From Cytophagaceae bacterium (GTDB lineage: Bacteria; Bacteroidota; Bacteroidia; Flavobacteriales; Flavobacteriaceae): DNA of 42,858 nucleotides. The notes under the pieces were generated by a model. The model made no database searches. It was not told where the DNA came from and saw only the letters and a list, made by a program, of their open reading frames with translations. This document shows positions 9,268 to 17,680 of this stretch, piece by piece; position 1 is the first letter of the stretch, and each line of letters starts with the position of its first letter. The DNA is taken from assembly GCA_002710685.1 (NCBI GenBank), contig PALD01000052.1, positions 1-42,858 on the forward strand, written 5' to 3'. The position numbers and the translations under genes are program-made.

Positions 9268-9301
9268 TGTAATCGATTACATTTCTTAAGAAATCGATTT
9301 C
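9268..9301. promoter_or_regulatory. Double LacI-type operator
   Basis: The perfect 14-bp palindrome TGTAATCGATTACA (9268-9281) begins at the base after the -7 box. A second palindrome, GAAATCGATTTC (9290-9301), is centred 21 bp downstream, two helical turns away. The same 14-mer occurs at 23227, and a one-mismatch copy is at 23053 beside the LacI gene. A repressor bound here would cover the transcription start. Which protein binds is inferred. Confidence 0.8.
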
Positions 9302-9320
9302 GTAAACACTTTATTTAAGA

Positions 9321-10541
9321 ATGGCCGGTATTCGTTTTTCAAAGTTCTTTTTTATCATTTGCATTATTGCTTTTGGCTCATGTGACCAAAAGGGAAATAG
9401 TAGCAAAAATTCTATTGCAGAAAATTCTACTCCCATAAAAGAAGAGCAATGGTCTGTACGAATGGCTAATTCAATAATGAAGCGCAATACAAGTGCTTTT
9501 CAAATCGATCAAAAAAAGGAACCTAAATGGGATTATGTTCACGGACTTGTTCTTTTAGCGTTTCAACAGCTTTCAGATAAAACCGGAGATGAGAAATATT
9601 ATGATTATGGAAAAACTTATGTTGATACACTTGTTCAAAGTGATGGTTCTATAACACGATACAAATTTGAGGATTACAACATAGATATGATCAATGCAGG
9701 TAAATTGCTGTTTGACATCTATGATAAAACAGAAGATGCGAAATATTTAAAAGCGATGCAATTGTTGCGCAGGCAATTAGAAGAAGCTCCACGTACTTCT
9801 CAAGGTGGCTTTTGGCATAAGAAAAGATACCCTGATCAAATGTGGCTTGATGGCTTGTATATGGGCGCGCCTTTTTATGCGCAGTACACCTCTAAGTTTG
9901 AAAATGGAAAAAAACTTGACGATGTTGCAAAGCAGTTTGAGCTAATTGAGGAGCATGCAAAAGATACTGCCACTGGTTTACTGTATCACGGCTGGGATGA
10001 AAGTAAAGAACAAAAATGGGCAGATTCACAAACTGGCACCTCGCCTAATTTCTGGTCCCGCTCTTTGGGATGGTATGCTATGGCATTAGTTGATGTGCTT
10101 GAATATTTCCCGGAAGATCACCCTAAACATCCGGAATTAGTTGATTATTTAAATCAACTGGCAGTGGCTGTTGAGAAAGTTCAGGATGAATCTGGCCTTT
10201 GGTATCAGGTGCCTAATATGGGTGAGCGAGAAGGTAATTATCTGGAAGCTTCCGGAAGTGCTATGCTGGCGTACGCTTTGGCTAAAGGGGCTAATAACGG
10301 GTATTTACCTGATCATTACTTAAATGTAGCTAATAAAGCCTTTGACGGTTTAGTTGAAAAACTTATCGTCGTAAATGATGACGGCACTATAACTATCACC
10401 CAAGCTTGCGCTGTAGCAGGTTTAGGAGGCGATCCTTATCGCGACGGTTCATACGAGTATTATGTAAACGAAAGAAAGCAGGATAACGACCCTAAAGCAA
10501 CCGGTCCTTTTATTTTGGCTGCACTTCAACTTAATAGATAA
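9321..10541 (+). CDS. GH105 unsaturated rhamnogalacturonyl/galacturonyl hydrolase
   Basis: This 406-residue lipoprotein (lipobox FGSC, Cys21) has an (alpha/alpha)6 barrel of the GH88/GH105 class. Asp177 in YPDQMWLDGLYMGAPF corresponds to the catalytic Asp of YteR-type enzymes. Further family marks are FWSRSLGWYAMALVDVLEYFP and the C-terminal GDPYRDGSYEYYV block. It hydrates and releases the 4,5-unsaturated uronate left by pectate lyases at the non-reducing end, most likely in the periplasm. The product rearranges to the substrate of KduI, encoded two genes downstream. It is the first gene after the promoter and operator, and DUF4861 follows after 12 bases. A preference for RG-I or homogalacturonan ends cannot be decided here. 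Confidence 0.93.
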   Translation: MAGIRFSKFFFIICIIAFGSCDQKGNSSKNSIAENSTPIKEEQWSVRMANSIMKRNTSAFQIDQKKEPKWDYVHGLVLLAFQQLSDKTGDEKYYDYGKTYVDTLVQSDGSITRYKFEDYNIDMINAGKLLFDIYDKTEDAKYLKAMQLLRRQLEEAPRTSQGGFWHKKRYPDQMWLDGLYMGAPFYAQYTSKFENGKKLDDVAKQFELIEEHAKDTATGLLYHGWDESKEQKWADSQTGTSPNFWSRSLGWYAMALVDVLEYFPEDHPKHPELVDYLNQLAVAVEKVQDESGLWYQVPNMGEREGNYLEASGSAMLAYALAKGANNGYLPDHYLNVANKAFDGLVEKLIVVNDDGTITITQACAVAGLGGDPYRDGSYEYYVNERKQDNDPKATGPFILAALQLNR

Positions 10542-10553
10542 AACAAATAATAA

Positions 10554-11561
10554 ATGAAAACCAATTTACTTATCGCAGCATTCACATTGAGTTCTCTTAT
10601 TGCTTGTAAGGAAAAGGAAACCCAAGCACAAGATTCGGCTCAAGTAGAAGAGTCTGCTAATGAGCCTGCAACTTATGCAGAGATTTCTATTAAAGAAGGT
10701 GGAAGCTGGAACGAGCAGGAACGCACCTATCAGGATGGTACATTTAAAAATGTAGACTCTTTAGACTTACCCGCACTTCATACAGATCACTCCTGGTACA
10801 TAAGATATGAAGGTCCCGGGTGGGAAAATAAGAACATAGCCTATCGTTTATATCTTGACTGGAGAAATGCCATTGACATTTTTGGAAAAAAAGCAGACAC
10901 ACTTGTCTTGCCTTACGTAGGCCAGGATAATTTTGATTCGTATCATGAGCCGACTCCGTGGGGACAGGATATTCTTAAAGCCGGAAAATCTCTGGGAATT
11001 GGTGGTTACGGGAGATATACAGGAGATACTATAGCGCATTTTAATTCCGTAGATCAAACTCAAGTTAAAGTGGCCAATGCTGATGCAAAATCAACTGTGA
11101 CTATAGATTATACAGGTTGGCAAACCGGAAGTGTAACTACCGATTTACAGACCGTTTTAAGCATATTTCCGGAAGGCACTTTTACTAAAATTGAATTAAC
11201 ACCTGCTTCTGAAATTGACGGACTCGCAACCGGTATCGTTAAATTTAAAGATATTCCGCTTATACAGGAAACCAGTGCTTCCGGAGACTGGGCGTATATC
11301 GCTACCTATGGTACACAAACTCTGGTGAGTGATGAAGATTTATTGGGCATGGTGATTTTTTATAAAACTTCTCAGTTACAGGAAGTCAAAGACGGGCCTC
11401 ATGATCACTTGTTGATTTTCAAACCTACAACTGAAAAGATAACCTATTATATTTCCGGGTCATGGAATGGTCAAAAAGAAGGAATCACAGATGAAGAAGG
11501 CTTTAAAACAGATCTGGATAAAAAATTAAAAGATCTGGATAATAAAGGAATGCTGGAGTAG
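10554..11561 (+). CDS. DUF4861 family lipoprotein
   Basis: This 335-residue protein has a lipobox (SLIAC, Cys18) and an acidic, Gln-rich linker, then one long domain (about 40-330) of the DUF4861 type. Recognisable blocks are WYIRYEGPGWENKNIAYRLYLDWRNA, DIFGKK and a WGQDILKAGKSLGIGG segment. The fold is probably beta-rich. The family is common in pectin and rhamnogalacturonan loci of Bacteroidota, nearly always close to GH105 or GH88, but I know of no assigned activity. Position suggests either sugar binding or an accessory activity on unsaturated or decorated uronates in the periplasm. Confidence 0.85.
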   Translation: MKTNLLIAAFTLSSLIACKEKETQAQDSAQVEESANEPATYAEISIKEGGSWNEQERTYQDGTFKNVDSLDLPALHTDHSWYIRYEGPGWENKNIAYRLYLDWRNAIDIFGKKADTLVLPYVGQDNFDSYHEPTPWGQDILKAGKSLGIGGYGRYTGDTIAHFNSVDQTQVKVANADAKSTVTIDYTGWQTGSVTTDLQTVLSIFPEGTFTKIELTPASEIDGLATGIVKFKDIPLIQETSASGDWAYIATYGTQTLVSDEDLLGMVIFYKTSQLQEVKDGPHDHLLIFKPTTEKITYYISGSWNGQKEGITDEEGFKTDLDKKLKDLDNKGMLE

Positions 11562-11720
11562 CAAGAACAAGCTTAAAAAACGCTTAAAATGCCCTAAAAT
11601 CGGTCAATTTTGAGTAAAAATCAGATTTAACCCGAAGTATAGTTCTAAAATTAAAGTTTACCTGTAAATAGCTCATGAACTTAGTTGCGGGTGGTTAATT
11701 TTAAAAAAATATATAAAACA

Positions 11721-12557
11721 ATGACAAATTCAGAATTCAGATACGCACATCACCCCAACGATGTAAAAAAATATACCACTCAGGAATTGCGGGAGCACTT
11801 TTTAATTCCCGAATTATTTAAAGACGACGAGATCAACCTGACCTATTCTATGTACGACCGCTTTATTGTGGGTGGTGCTTTCCCGGTAAGCAAACCCATT
11901 AAACTGGAAACCATCGACGAACTTAAAGCCGAAAATTTTCTGGATCGTCGCGAATTGGGAATCATAAACGTGGGCGGAACAGGAACCGTGACCGTAGATG
12001 GTGAGAAATATACATTAGCAAACAAAGAAGCGCTCTATGTAGGGCAGGGAAAAAAAGAAGTAATCTTTGAAAAATCAGGTGCAGAACAACCGGTTTTTTA
12101 CCTCAATTCGGCACCTGCGCATCACGCTTTTCCTACCAAAAAAGTGGGTAAAGAAGATGCAGAGGTTATTGAGCTGGGAGATGCAAAATATGCAAACAAG
12201 CGTATTTTAAATAAACTTATTGTAAACAGTATTGTCGAGACCTGCCAGTTGCAAATGGGTATGACAGAGCTTGTAGAAGGCAACGTCTGGAACACCATGC
12301 CCCCGCATACGCACGAGAGAAGGATGGAGGCTTATTTTTATTTTGATCTGGAAGAAGGCCAAAGCGTGAGCCATTTTATGGGTCAGCCCTATGAAACACG
12401 CCACATTTTTCTTCAAAATCATCAGGCGGTGCTTTCACCGGAGTGGTCTATTCATGCAGGAGCGGGAACAACAAGTTACACATTTATCTGGGGTATGGCA
12501 GGAGAAAATCTTGATTATGGCGATATGGATAAAGTAGCGGTTGACGCACTTAAATAA
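11721..12557 (+). CDS. kduI: 4-deoxy-L-threo-5-hexosulose-uronate ketol-isomerase KduI
   Basis: From the ATG at 11721 the protein is 278 residues, the usual KduI length; the open frame extends upstream only to a TTG. It is a zinc-dependent cupin isomerase. The metal ligands His196, His198, Glu203 and His245 (PPHTHERRMEAYFYF and SIHAGAG) fall at the same numbers as in E. coli KduI. It converts 4-deoxy-L-threo-5-hexosulose uronate to 3-deoxy-D-glycero-2,5-hexodiulosonate in the cytoplasm, after GH105 has released the unsaturated sugar. kduD follows after 4 bases, so the two are translationally linked. The 159-base gap upstream holds no clear terminator. Confidence 0.97.
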   Translation: MTNSEFRYAHHPNDVKKYTTQELREHFLIPELFKDDEINLTYSMYDRFIVGGAFPVSKPIKLETIDELKAENFLDRRELGIINVGGTGTVTVDGEKYTLANKEALYVGQGKKEVIFEKSGAEQPVFYLNSAPAHHAFPTKKVGKEDAEVIELGDAKYANKRILNKLIVNSIVETCQLQMGMTELVEGNVWNTMPPHTHERRMEAYFYFDLEEGQSVSHFMGQPYETRHIFLQNHQAVLSPEWSIHAGAGTTSYTFIWGMAGENLDYGDMDKVAVDALK

Positions 12558-12561
12558 GCCG

Positions 12562-13326
12562 ATGATGGATTTATTCAGCTTAAAAGGAAAAATAGCTTTA
12601 GTTACAGGATGCAAAAGAGGGATTGGTTTCGCTATGGCGGAAGCTTTAGCTGAAGCAGGAGCAGATATTTTAGGTGTTTCGGCAAGTTTAGAGACAAAGG
12701 GATCGCAAATTGAAAAAGCGATAGAGGCAACAGGACAGAAATTTACCGGTTATCAATGTGATTTTTCAGACAGAAAATCCTTGTATGCCTTTATTGAAAA
12801 AGTAAAGTCAGAACATACGCAGATAGACATTCTGGTCAATAATGCGGGGACTATTTTAAGAGCTCCGGCAGCAGAACATTTTGATGAATATTGGGATAAA
12901 GTGATAGAAGTCAATCAGAATGCGCAGTTTATTTTAAGTCGGGAGATTGGTAAAGAAATGATCAAAAGAGGAAAGGGGAAAATTATTTTCACGGCTTCTT
13001 TACTCACCTTTCAGGGTGGTATAACCGTTCCCGGTTATGCGGCTTCAAAAGGCGCTATTGGTCAGCTTACTATGGCTTTGTCTAACGAGTGGGCTGGAAA
13101 AGGTGTGCAGGTAAATGCTATTGCACCGGGCTATATTGCGACAGATAATACTGAAGCATTGCGCGATGATCCGGATAGAAGCGCTTCTATTTTAGGAAGA
13201 ATTCCTGCCGGAAGGTGGGGCGAACCACAAGATTTTAAAGGACCGATCGTATTTCTGGCTTCTGCAGCAAGCGATTATATGAGCGGTCATGTAATGACCG
13301 TAGATGGTGGGTGGATGGGCAGGTAA
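12562..13326 (+). CDS. kduD: 2-dehydro-3-deoxy-D-gluconate 5-dehydrogenase KduD
   Basis: This is a 254-residue short-chain dehydrogenase/reductase. The NAD(P)-binding motif TGCKRGIG (15-22), NNAG (93-96) and the catalytic Ser146, Tyr159 and Lys163 (PGYAASKGA) are all present. It reduces 3-deoxy-D-glycero-2,5-hexodiulosonate to KDG, the step after KduI. The open frame begins upstream at a TTG inside kduI; ATG 12562, 4 bases past the kduI stop, gives the normal N-terminus MMDLFSLKGK. The close coupling to kduI supports this identity over a generic SDR. Confidence 0.95.
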   Translation: MMDLFSLKGKIALVTGCKRGIGFAMAEALAEAGADILGVSASLETKGSQIEKAIEATGQKFTGYQCDFSDRKSLYAFIEKVKSEHTQIDILVNNAGTILRAPAAEHFDEYWDKVIEVNQNAQFILSREIGKEMIKRGKGKIIFTASLLTFQGGITVPGYAASKGAIGQLTMALSNEWAGKGVQVNAIAPGYIATDNTEALRDDPDRSASILGRIPAGRWGEPQDFKGPIVFLASAASDYMSGHVMTVDGGWMGR

Positions 13327-13371
13327 AAACCTCCTTCAATCACATGAAAAACGGCAAAAAAGGATAGAAAA

Positions 13372-14799
13372 ATGAACACAGCAGAGACATTAGAAAGCGT
13401 AAAAAAAACGTTTATCAAAGACAATTTTTTACTTCAGAATAAATATGCAGAGGAGTTATATTTTAAGTATGCGGCACCACAACCTATAATTGATTATCAC
13501 TGTCATCTTTCGCCAAAGGAGATAGCACAGGATAGGGTTTATGATAATATTTCACAGGTATGGATTGCCGGAGATCATTATAAATGGCGCGCGATGCGCA
13601 CGATGGGCGTTGACGAAAGATTTATAACGGGAGATGCCTCTGATGAAGAAAAATTTCTCGCCTGGGCAAAAACGGTTCCACATACATTGCGTAATCCCTT
13701 ATATCACTGGACGCATCTGGAGTTAAAGCGCTATTTTGGTATTGATGAACTGCTTAATGAAAAAACAGGGCTGGCAATTTATAAATCGGTAAACGAGCAG
13801 CTTCAGCAGCAGGAAAATAGTTGCCGCGGTTTGCTTACTCAAATGAATGTGGAAACCGTTTGTACTACAGAAGATCCTATAGATACTTTAGAATATCACC
13901 AAGAACTTTCAAAATCAGATTTTCAGGTCAAAACGAGCACGGCATTTCGCCCTGATAAAGCGATTATCATCGAGGCTGAAGGCTACACAGATTATCTCAA
14001 AGAACTGGGAAAATCTGCAGATATAAACATAGCATCTTATACAGATCTGCAGGAGGCTCTACGCAAGCGCATTGTTTACTTTAACGATAATGGCTGTAAA
14101 CTATGTGATCACGGACTTAACTATGTTTCTTACGAAAAGTTTACAGATGCTGAAGTTCAACATATTTTCAGCAAAAAACTTAAAGGAGAATCAATTACCG
14201 CTAAGGAAGCAGAACAGTTTAAGACAGCAATTTTGCTATTTCTCAGTGAAAACTACCATGAATTTGGCTGGGTACAGCAATTTCATCTAGGTGCTTTGCG
14301 AAATAATAATAAGCGCATGCTGGTTAGTTTAGGGCCGGATACGGGTTGGGATTCTATTGCAGATTACAAGCAGGCCGAATCACTTTCTGCATTTTTAAAT
14401 GAACTGGACAGCAAAGATAAACTTACTAAAACCATACTTTATAATCTGAATCCAGCAGACAATGCCATTTTTGCTACGATGATTGGCAATTTTAATGACG
14501 GAAGCGTGAAAGGTAAAGTACAGTTTGGTTCGGGATGGTGGTTTCTCGATCAGAAGGACGGTATTATTGATCAACTTAATGCCTTGTCTAATATGGGATT
14601 GGTTAGCTGTTTTGTGGGTATGTTGACAGATAGCCGCAGCTTTTTGTCATTTCCCCGGCATGAATATTTCAGGCGTGTGCTCTGTAATTTGTTCGGTCAG
14701 GAAATGGAAAGTGGCGAGTTGCCTGATGATATGGAATTAGTAGGTAAAACGATCGCAGATATAAGCTATAACAACGCAAAAGAGTACTTCAGCTTTTAG
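13372..14799 (+). CDS. uxaC: Glucuronate/galacturonate isomerase UxaC
   Basis: This 475-residue protein belongs to the amidohydrolase-like uronate isomerases. The metal-binding HxH pair is His43 and His45 in IIDYHCHLSPKE, and WRAMRTMGVDERFITG and the later GWWFLDQKDGI block are typical of the family. It interconverts D-galacturonate and D-tagaturonate (or D-glucuronate and D-fructuronate) in the cytoplasm, starting the saturated branch. UxaB and UxaA are encoded further down the same strand, split from uxaC by the three TRAP genes. The length is close to the family's usual 465-475. Confidence 0.97.
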   Translation: MNTAETLESVKKTFIKDNFLLQNKYAEELYFKYAAPQPIIDYHCHLSPKEIAQDRVYDNISQVWIAGDHYKWRAMRTMGVDERFITGDASDEEKFLAWAKTVPHTLRNPLYHWTHLELKRYFGIDELLNEKTGLAIYKSVNEQLQQQENSCRGLLTQMNVETVCTTEDPIDTLEYHQELSKSDFQVKTSTAFRPDKAIIIEAEGYTDYLKELGKSADINIASYTDLQEALRKRIVYFNDNGCKLCDHGLNYVSYEKFTDAEVQHIFSKKLKGESITAKEAEQFKTAILLFLSENYHEFGWVQQFHLGALRNNNKRMLVSLGPDTGWDSIADYKQAESLSAFLNELDSKDKLTKTILYNLNPADNAIFATMIGNFNDGSVKGKVQFGSGWWFLDQKDGIIDQLNALSNMGLVSCFVGMLTDSRSFLSFPRHEYFRRVLCNLFGQEMESGELPDDMELVGKTIADISYNNAKEYFSF

Positions 14800-14841
14800 T
14801 AGTTTAAGCATATTAGAATTAATAGCATACAAAGTAAAAAC

Positions 14842-14872
14842 TGCCTGAATTACCGGTTATGTATATCAGGCA
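14842..14872. other. Stem-loop between uxaC and the TRAP genes
   Basis: Inverted repeat TGCCTGA (14842-14848) / TCAGGCA (14866-14872) with a 17-base loop and no T tract. It may be an RNA processing or stability element in the 112-base gap rather than a terminator. No ATCGAT operator is seen here. Confidence 0.35.
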
Positions 14873-14911
14873 CAGGAAACCTTTTGCGTTTGACCTTGAA
14901 AAAATACATTC

Positions 14912-15901
14912 ATGAAGATTAGAACATCATATTTTTTAAGAGCTGTAACCTTGATTTTACTTATAGGTGTTCTTGTTGGTTGTGAAGAGCCAGCTAAAGG
15001 TAAAGTCATAAAGCTGGCTCACGGTTTAGACGTAACACATCCGGTACATAAGGCGATGGTTTTTATGGGTGAGCGTCTCAAAGAAAAATCGGGTGGCGCC
15101 TTGTCTTTAGATATTTATCCCAGTCAGCAGTTGGGCTCTGAGCGTGAGTGTCTGGAGTTGCTTCAGATAGGAAGCTTAGGCATGACCAAGGTATCGACCG
15201 GGGTATTAGAGAATTTCGCCCCGAGCTTAAAAGTTTTTGGTTTACCCTTTTTATTTCGCGACAGCGAGCATCGATTTAATGTTCTGGAAGGAGATATAGG
15301 TGAAAAATTGCTGGATGCCAGTATATCAAAACGGCTGAAAGGGTTGACCTTCTATGACGCCGGCAGCCGCAGTTTTTATAGTAAAGTGCCTATAAATTCT
15401 CCCGGTGATCTAAAAGGGTTAAAGTTGCGGGTTATGGAAAGCCAGACAGCAATGAACATGGTTAAAAATCTGGGAGGATCACCCACGCCTATTGCCTGGG
15501 GTGAGTTATATACCGCATTACAACAGGGAGTTGTAGATGGTGCAGAGAATAATCTACCCAGTTTTTACCTCTCCAGGCATTATGAAGTATGTAAATATTA
15601 TGTGCTTGATGAGCACACCGCACTGCCTGACGAATTATTGATAAGCACAGTAATCTGGAACAAACTGACACCTCAGGAACAGCAATGGGTAAAAGAAGCA
15701 GCTGTAGAATCAGCGGAATATGAAAAAGTGATCTGGCATGAGGCAGAAATGGAAGCGCTGGCGGAAATTAAAAAAGCAGGTGTCGAGGTAATAACTCCTG
15801 AAAAGAATGCTTTTAGAGAACGGGTTAAACCTATGTATGATGAATTTGAGCTAGATCCTGCTATGAAAGAGCTTATAGAAGAAATACAGGCAGTAAAATA
15901 A
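14912..15901 (+). CDS. TRAP transporter solute-binding protein (DctP family), lipoprotein
   Basis: This 329-residue protein has a lipobox (VLVGC, Cys24) and a DctP fold. The conserved carboxylate-binding Arg is Arg173 in LKGLKLRVMESQTA, followed by the usual WGELYTALQQGVVDGAEN block. It binds an acidic sugar and delivers it to the membrane subunits encoded next. Its place between uxaC and uxaB makes galacturonate, glucuronate or an unsaturated derivative the likely ligand. A lipid-anchored binding protein is less usual for TRAP systems, where it is mostly free in the periplasm. Confidence 0.94.
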   Translation: MKIRTSYFLRAVTLILLIGVLVGCEEPAKGKVIKLAHGLDVTHPVHKAMVFMGERLKEKSGGALSLDIYPSQQLGSERECLELLQIGSLGMTKVSTGVLENFAPSLKVFGLPFLFRDSEHRFNVLEGDIGEKLLDASISKRLKGLTFYDAGSRSFYSKVPINSPGDLKGLKLRVMESQTAMNMVKNLGGSPTPIAWGELYTALQQGVVDGAENNLPSFYLSRHYEVCKYYVLDEHTALPDELLISTVIWNKLTPQEQQWVKEAAVESAEYEKVIWHEAEMEALAEIKKAGVEVITPEKNAFRERVKPMYDEFELDPAMKELIEEIQAVK

Positions 15902-15907
15902 CACGGA

Positions 15908-16375
15908 ATGAAAGCAAAACTAGATAAAATATTGGGCGCATTTTTAGTCTTTTTAATGGCAATGATCGTACTGGCTGTTTTGTGGCAGGTATTTTCAAGA
16001 TATGTGTTACAGGCTGCCAGTTCATTTACAGAAGAGGTTGCTCGCTATTTGCTTATCTGGATTGGTATTTTGGGAGCGGCATACGCTTCGGGACAGCAGG
16101 ATCATCTGGCGATTAATATTCTTCCGCCTAAATTATCTCCTGCTAACCGTATAAAACTTCGCATTGGTATTAATATTCTCATCATATTATTCAGCATACT
16201 GGCTTTAATTATAGGAGGAGGAAACCTGGTGTATGTTAATTATGAACTGGGGCAATACTCAGCAGCTTTGGGATTACCATTAGGATTTGTCTATATGGTG
16301 TTGCCCATAAGCGGTGTATTGATCGTCTTTTATAAAGTTATCGAGTTGGCTAACCCTAAAAAGTATTTGGTATGA
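15908..16375 (+). CDS. TRAP transporter small permease (DctQ family)
   Basis: This 155-residue protein has four predicted membrane helices (about 9-28, 47-63, 88-108 and 127-145) and the DctQ mark SSFTEEVARYLLIWIGILGAAYA. It starts 6 bases after the binding-protein gene, and its stop overlaps the start of the large permease as ATGA. It bridges the binding protein and the transporting subunit in the inner membrane. Confidence 0.92.
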   Translation: MKAKLDKILGAFLVFLMAMIVLAVLWQVFSRYVLQAASSFTEEVARYLLIWIGILGAAYASGQQDHLAINILPPKLSPANRIKLRIGINILIILFSILALIIGGGNLVYVNYELGQYSAALGLPLGFVYMVLPISGVLIVFYKVIELANPKKYLV

Positions 16376-17661
16376 TGATAGAAATTTTAATACTTGTTGT
16401 AGTATTCTTTCTGCTGCTAAGTATTGGTGTTCCGGTTGCCTGGTCTATTGGTATTTCCTGTATGGTAACCATCATGGTTTCTATAGACTCTTTAGCTTCA
16501 TTTACAACGATAGCGCAGCGCATGGCTACGGGACTTGACAGTTTTTCGCTGCTCGCGATACCGCTTTTTGTCCTCGCCGGGCAGATCATGAACCAGGGAG
16601 GGATCGCCCTCCGGCTCATTAATTTTGCCAAGGCCTTGATAGGTTCGCTGCCGGGCGGACTCATTTATGTAAATGTGATTGCTGCAATGTTATTTGGTGC
16701 TATTTCAGGGTCTGCAGTAGCTGCAACTTCTGCCATAGGAGGTATTTTAGGACCCTTTATGGAAAAAGAGAATTACTCAAAAGAATTTGGTGCAGCTATT
16801 AATATCACATCATCTACTACAGGGTTGATTATTCCGCCTTCTAACGTACTTATCGTGTATTCTCTGGCAAGCGGCGGAGTTTCTATAGCCTCTTTATTTT
16901 TAGCAGGATATATTCCGGGAATTTTAATGGGGCTCGCTTTGATGCTAACAGCTTCTTTCTGGATCAAAAAGAAAAAATATCCCCCGGGTCCATCTAGTTC
17001 TCTTAACAAAATTGGAAGAACTTTTTTAGATGCCTTCCCAAGCTTGTTACTGCTTGTGGTGGTAATAGGTGGTATAGTCACCGGTATTTTTACGGCTACA
17101 GAAGCTTCTGGTATTGCCGTGCTATATACGCTTGTATTGTCATTTGCTTATAGAGAACTTCACGTATCAAAACTATACAGTATCTTTTTAAGCTCTGTAG
17201 GCACAACTGCTATCGTCATGCTGCTTATCGCGACATCTATGAGTATGTCGTGGGTAATGTCTTTTGAGAATATTCCGCAAACAGTGAGTGAGGCGCTTTT
17301 AGGGTTAAGCGATAATAAAATAGTGATACTCATCATCATCAATGTGTTACTGCTTTTTGTAGGCACCTTTATGGATATGACACCTGCTGTGCTCATCTTT
17401 ACGCCTATCTTTTTACCGGTAGTGATCAATCTGGGAGTAGACCCAGTACAATTTGGTATTATGATGGTGATGAATCTCTGTGTAGGATTGTGCACACCAC
17501 CGGTAGGCGCAGTGCTTTTTATAGGAGTGGGAGTTGCAAAAACTACCATACAAAAGATCATGAAACCGCTCATACCCCTGTATGTCGTTATGGCGATTAT
17601 ATTATTATTGGTGACTTTTATTCCTGCGATTAGCCTGTGGTTACCACAATTATTTGAATAA
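16372..17661 (+). CDS. TRAP transporter large permease (DctM family)
   Basis: This 429-residue protein is the sodium-coupled transport subunit, with about 12 hydrophobic helices over its whole length. Family marks are GVPVAWSIGIS, AMLFGAISGSAVAATSAIGG and the later FMDMTPAVLIFTPIFLPV and GLCTPPVGAVLFIG, which contribute to the substrate and sodium sites. The start overlaps the dctQ-like stop (ATGA at 16372), so they are translationally coupled. Together the three genes form a full TRAP importer. SusC carries oligomers across the outer membrane, and this system would carry monomers across the inner one. Confidence 0.95.
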   Translation: MMIEILILVVVFFLLLSIGVPVAWSIGISCMVTIMVSIDSLASFTTIAQRMATGLDSFSLLAIPLFVLAGQIMNQGGIALRLINFAKALIGSLPGGLIYVNVIAAMLFGAISGSAVAATSAIGGILGPFMEKENYSKEFGAAINITSSTTGLIIPPSNVLIVYSLASGGVSIASLFLAGYIPGILMGLALMLTASFWIKKKKYPPGPSSSLNKIGRTFLDAFPSLLLLVVVIGGIVTGIFTATEASGIAVLYTLVLSFAYRELHVSKLYSIFLSSVGTTAIVMLLIATSMSMSWVMSFENIPQTVSEALLGLSDNKIVILIIINVLLLFVGTFMDMTPAVLIFTPIFLPVVINLGVDPVQFGIMMVMNLCVGLCTPPVGAVLFIGVGVAKTTIQKIMKPLIPLYVVMAIILLLVTFIPAISLWLPQLFE

Positions 17662-17680
17662 AAATGTAGATTATTTAAGA

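Noticed and set aside
9130..9318. A 62-codon open frame before GH105
   Set aside because: It overlaps the promoter and both palindromes and has no family signature.
17160..17573. A 137-codon open frame on minus inside the DctM gene
   Set aside because: It is a shadow of a membrane protein gene whose frame is strongly conserved.
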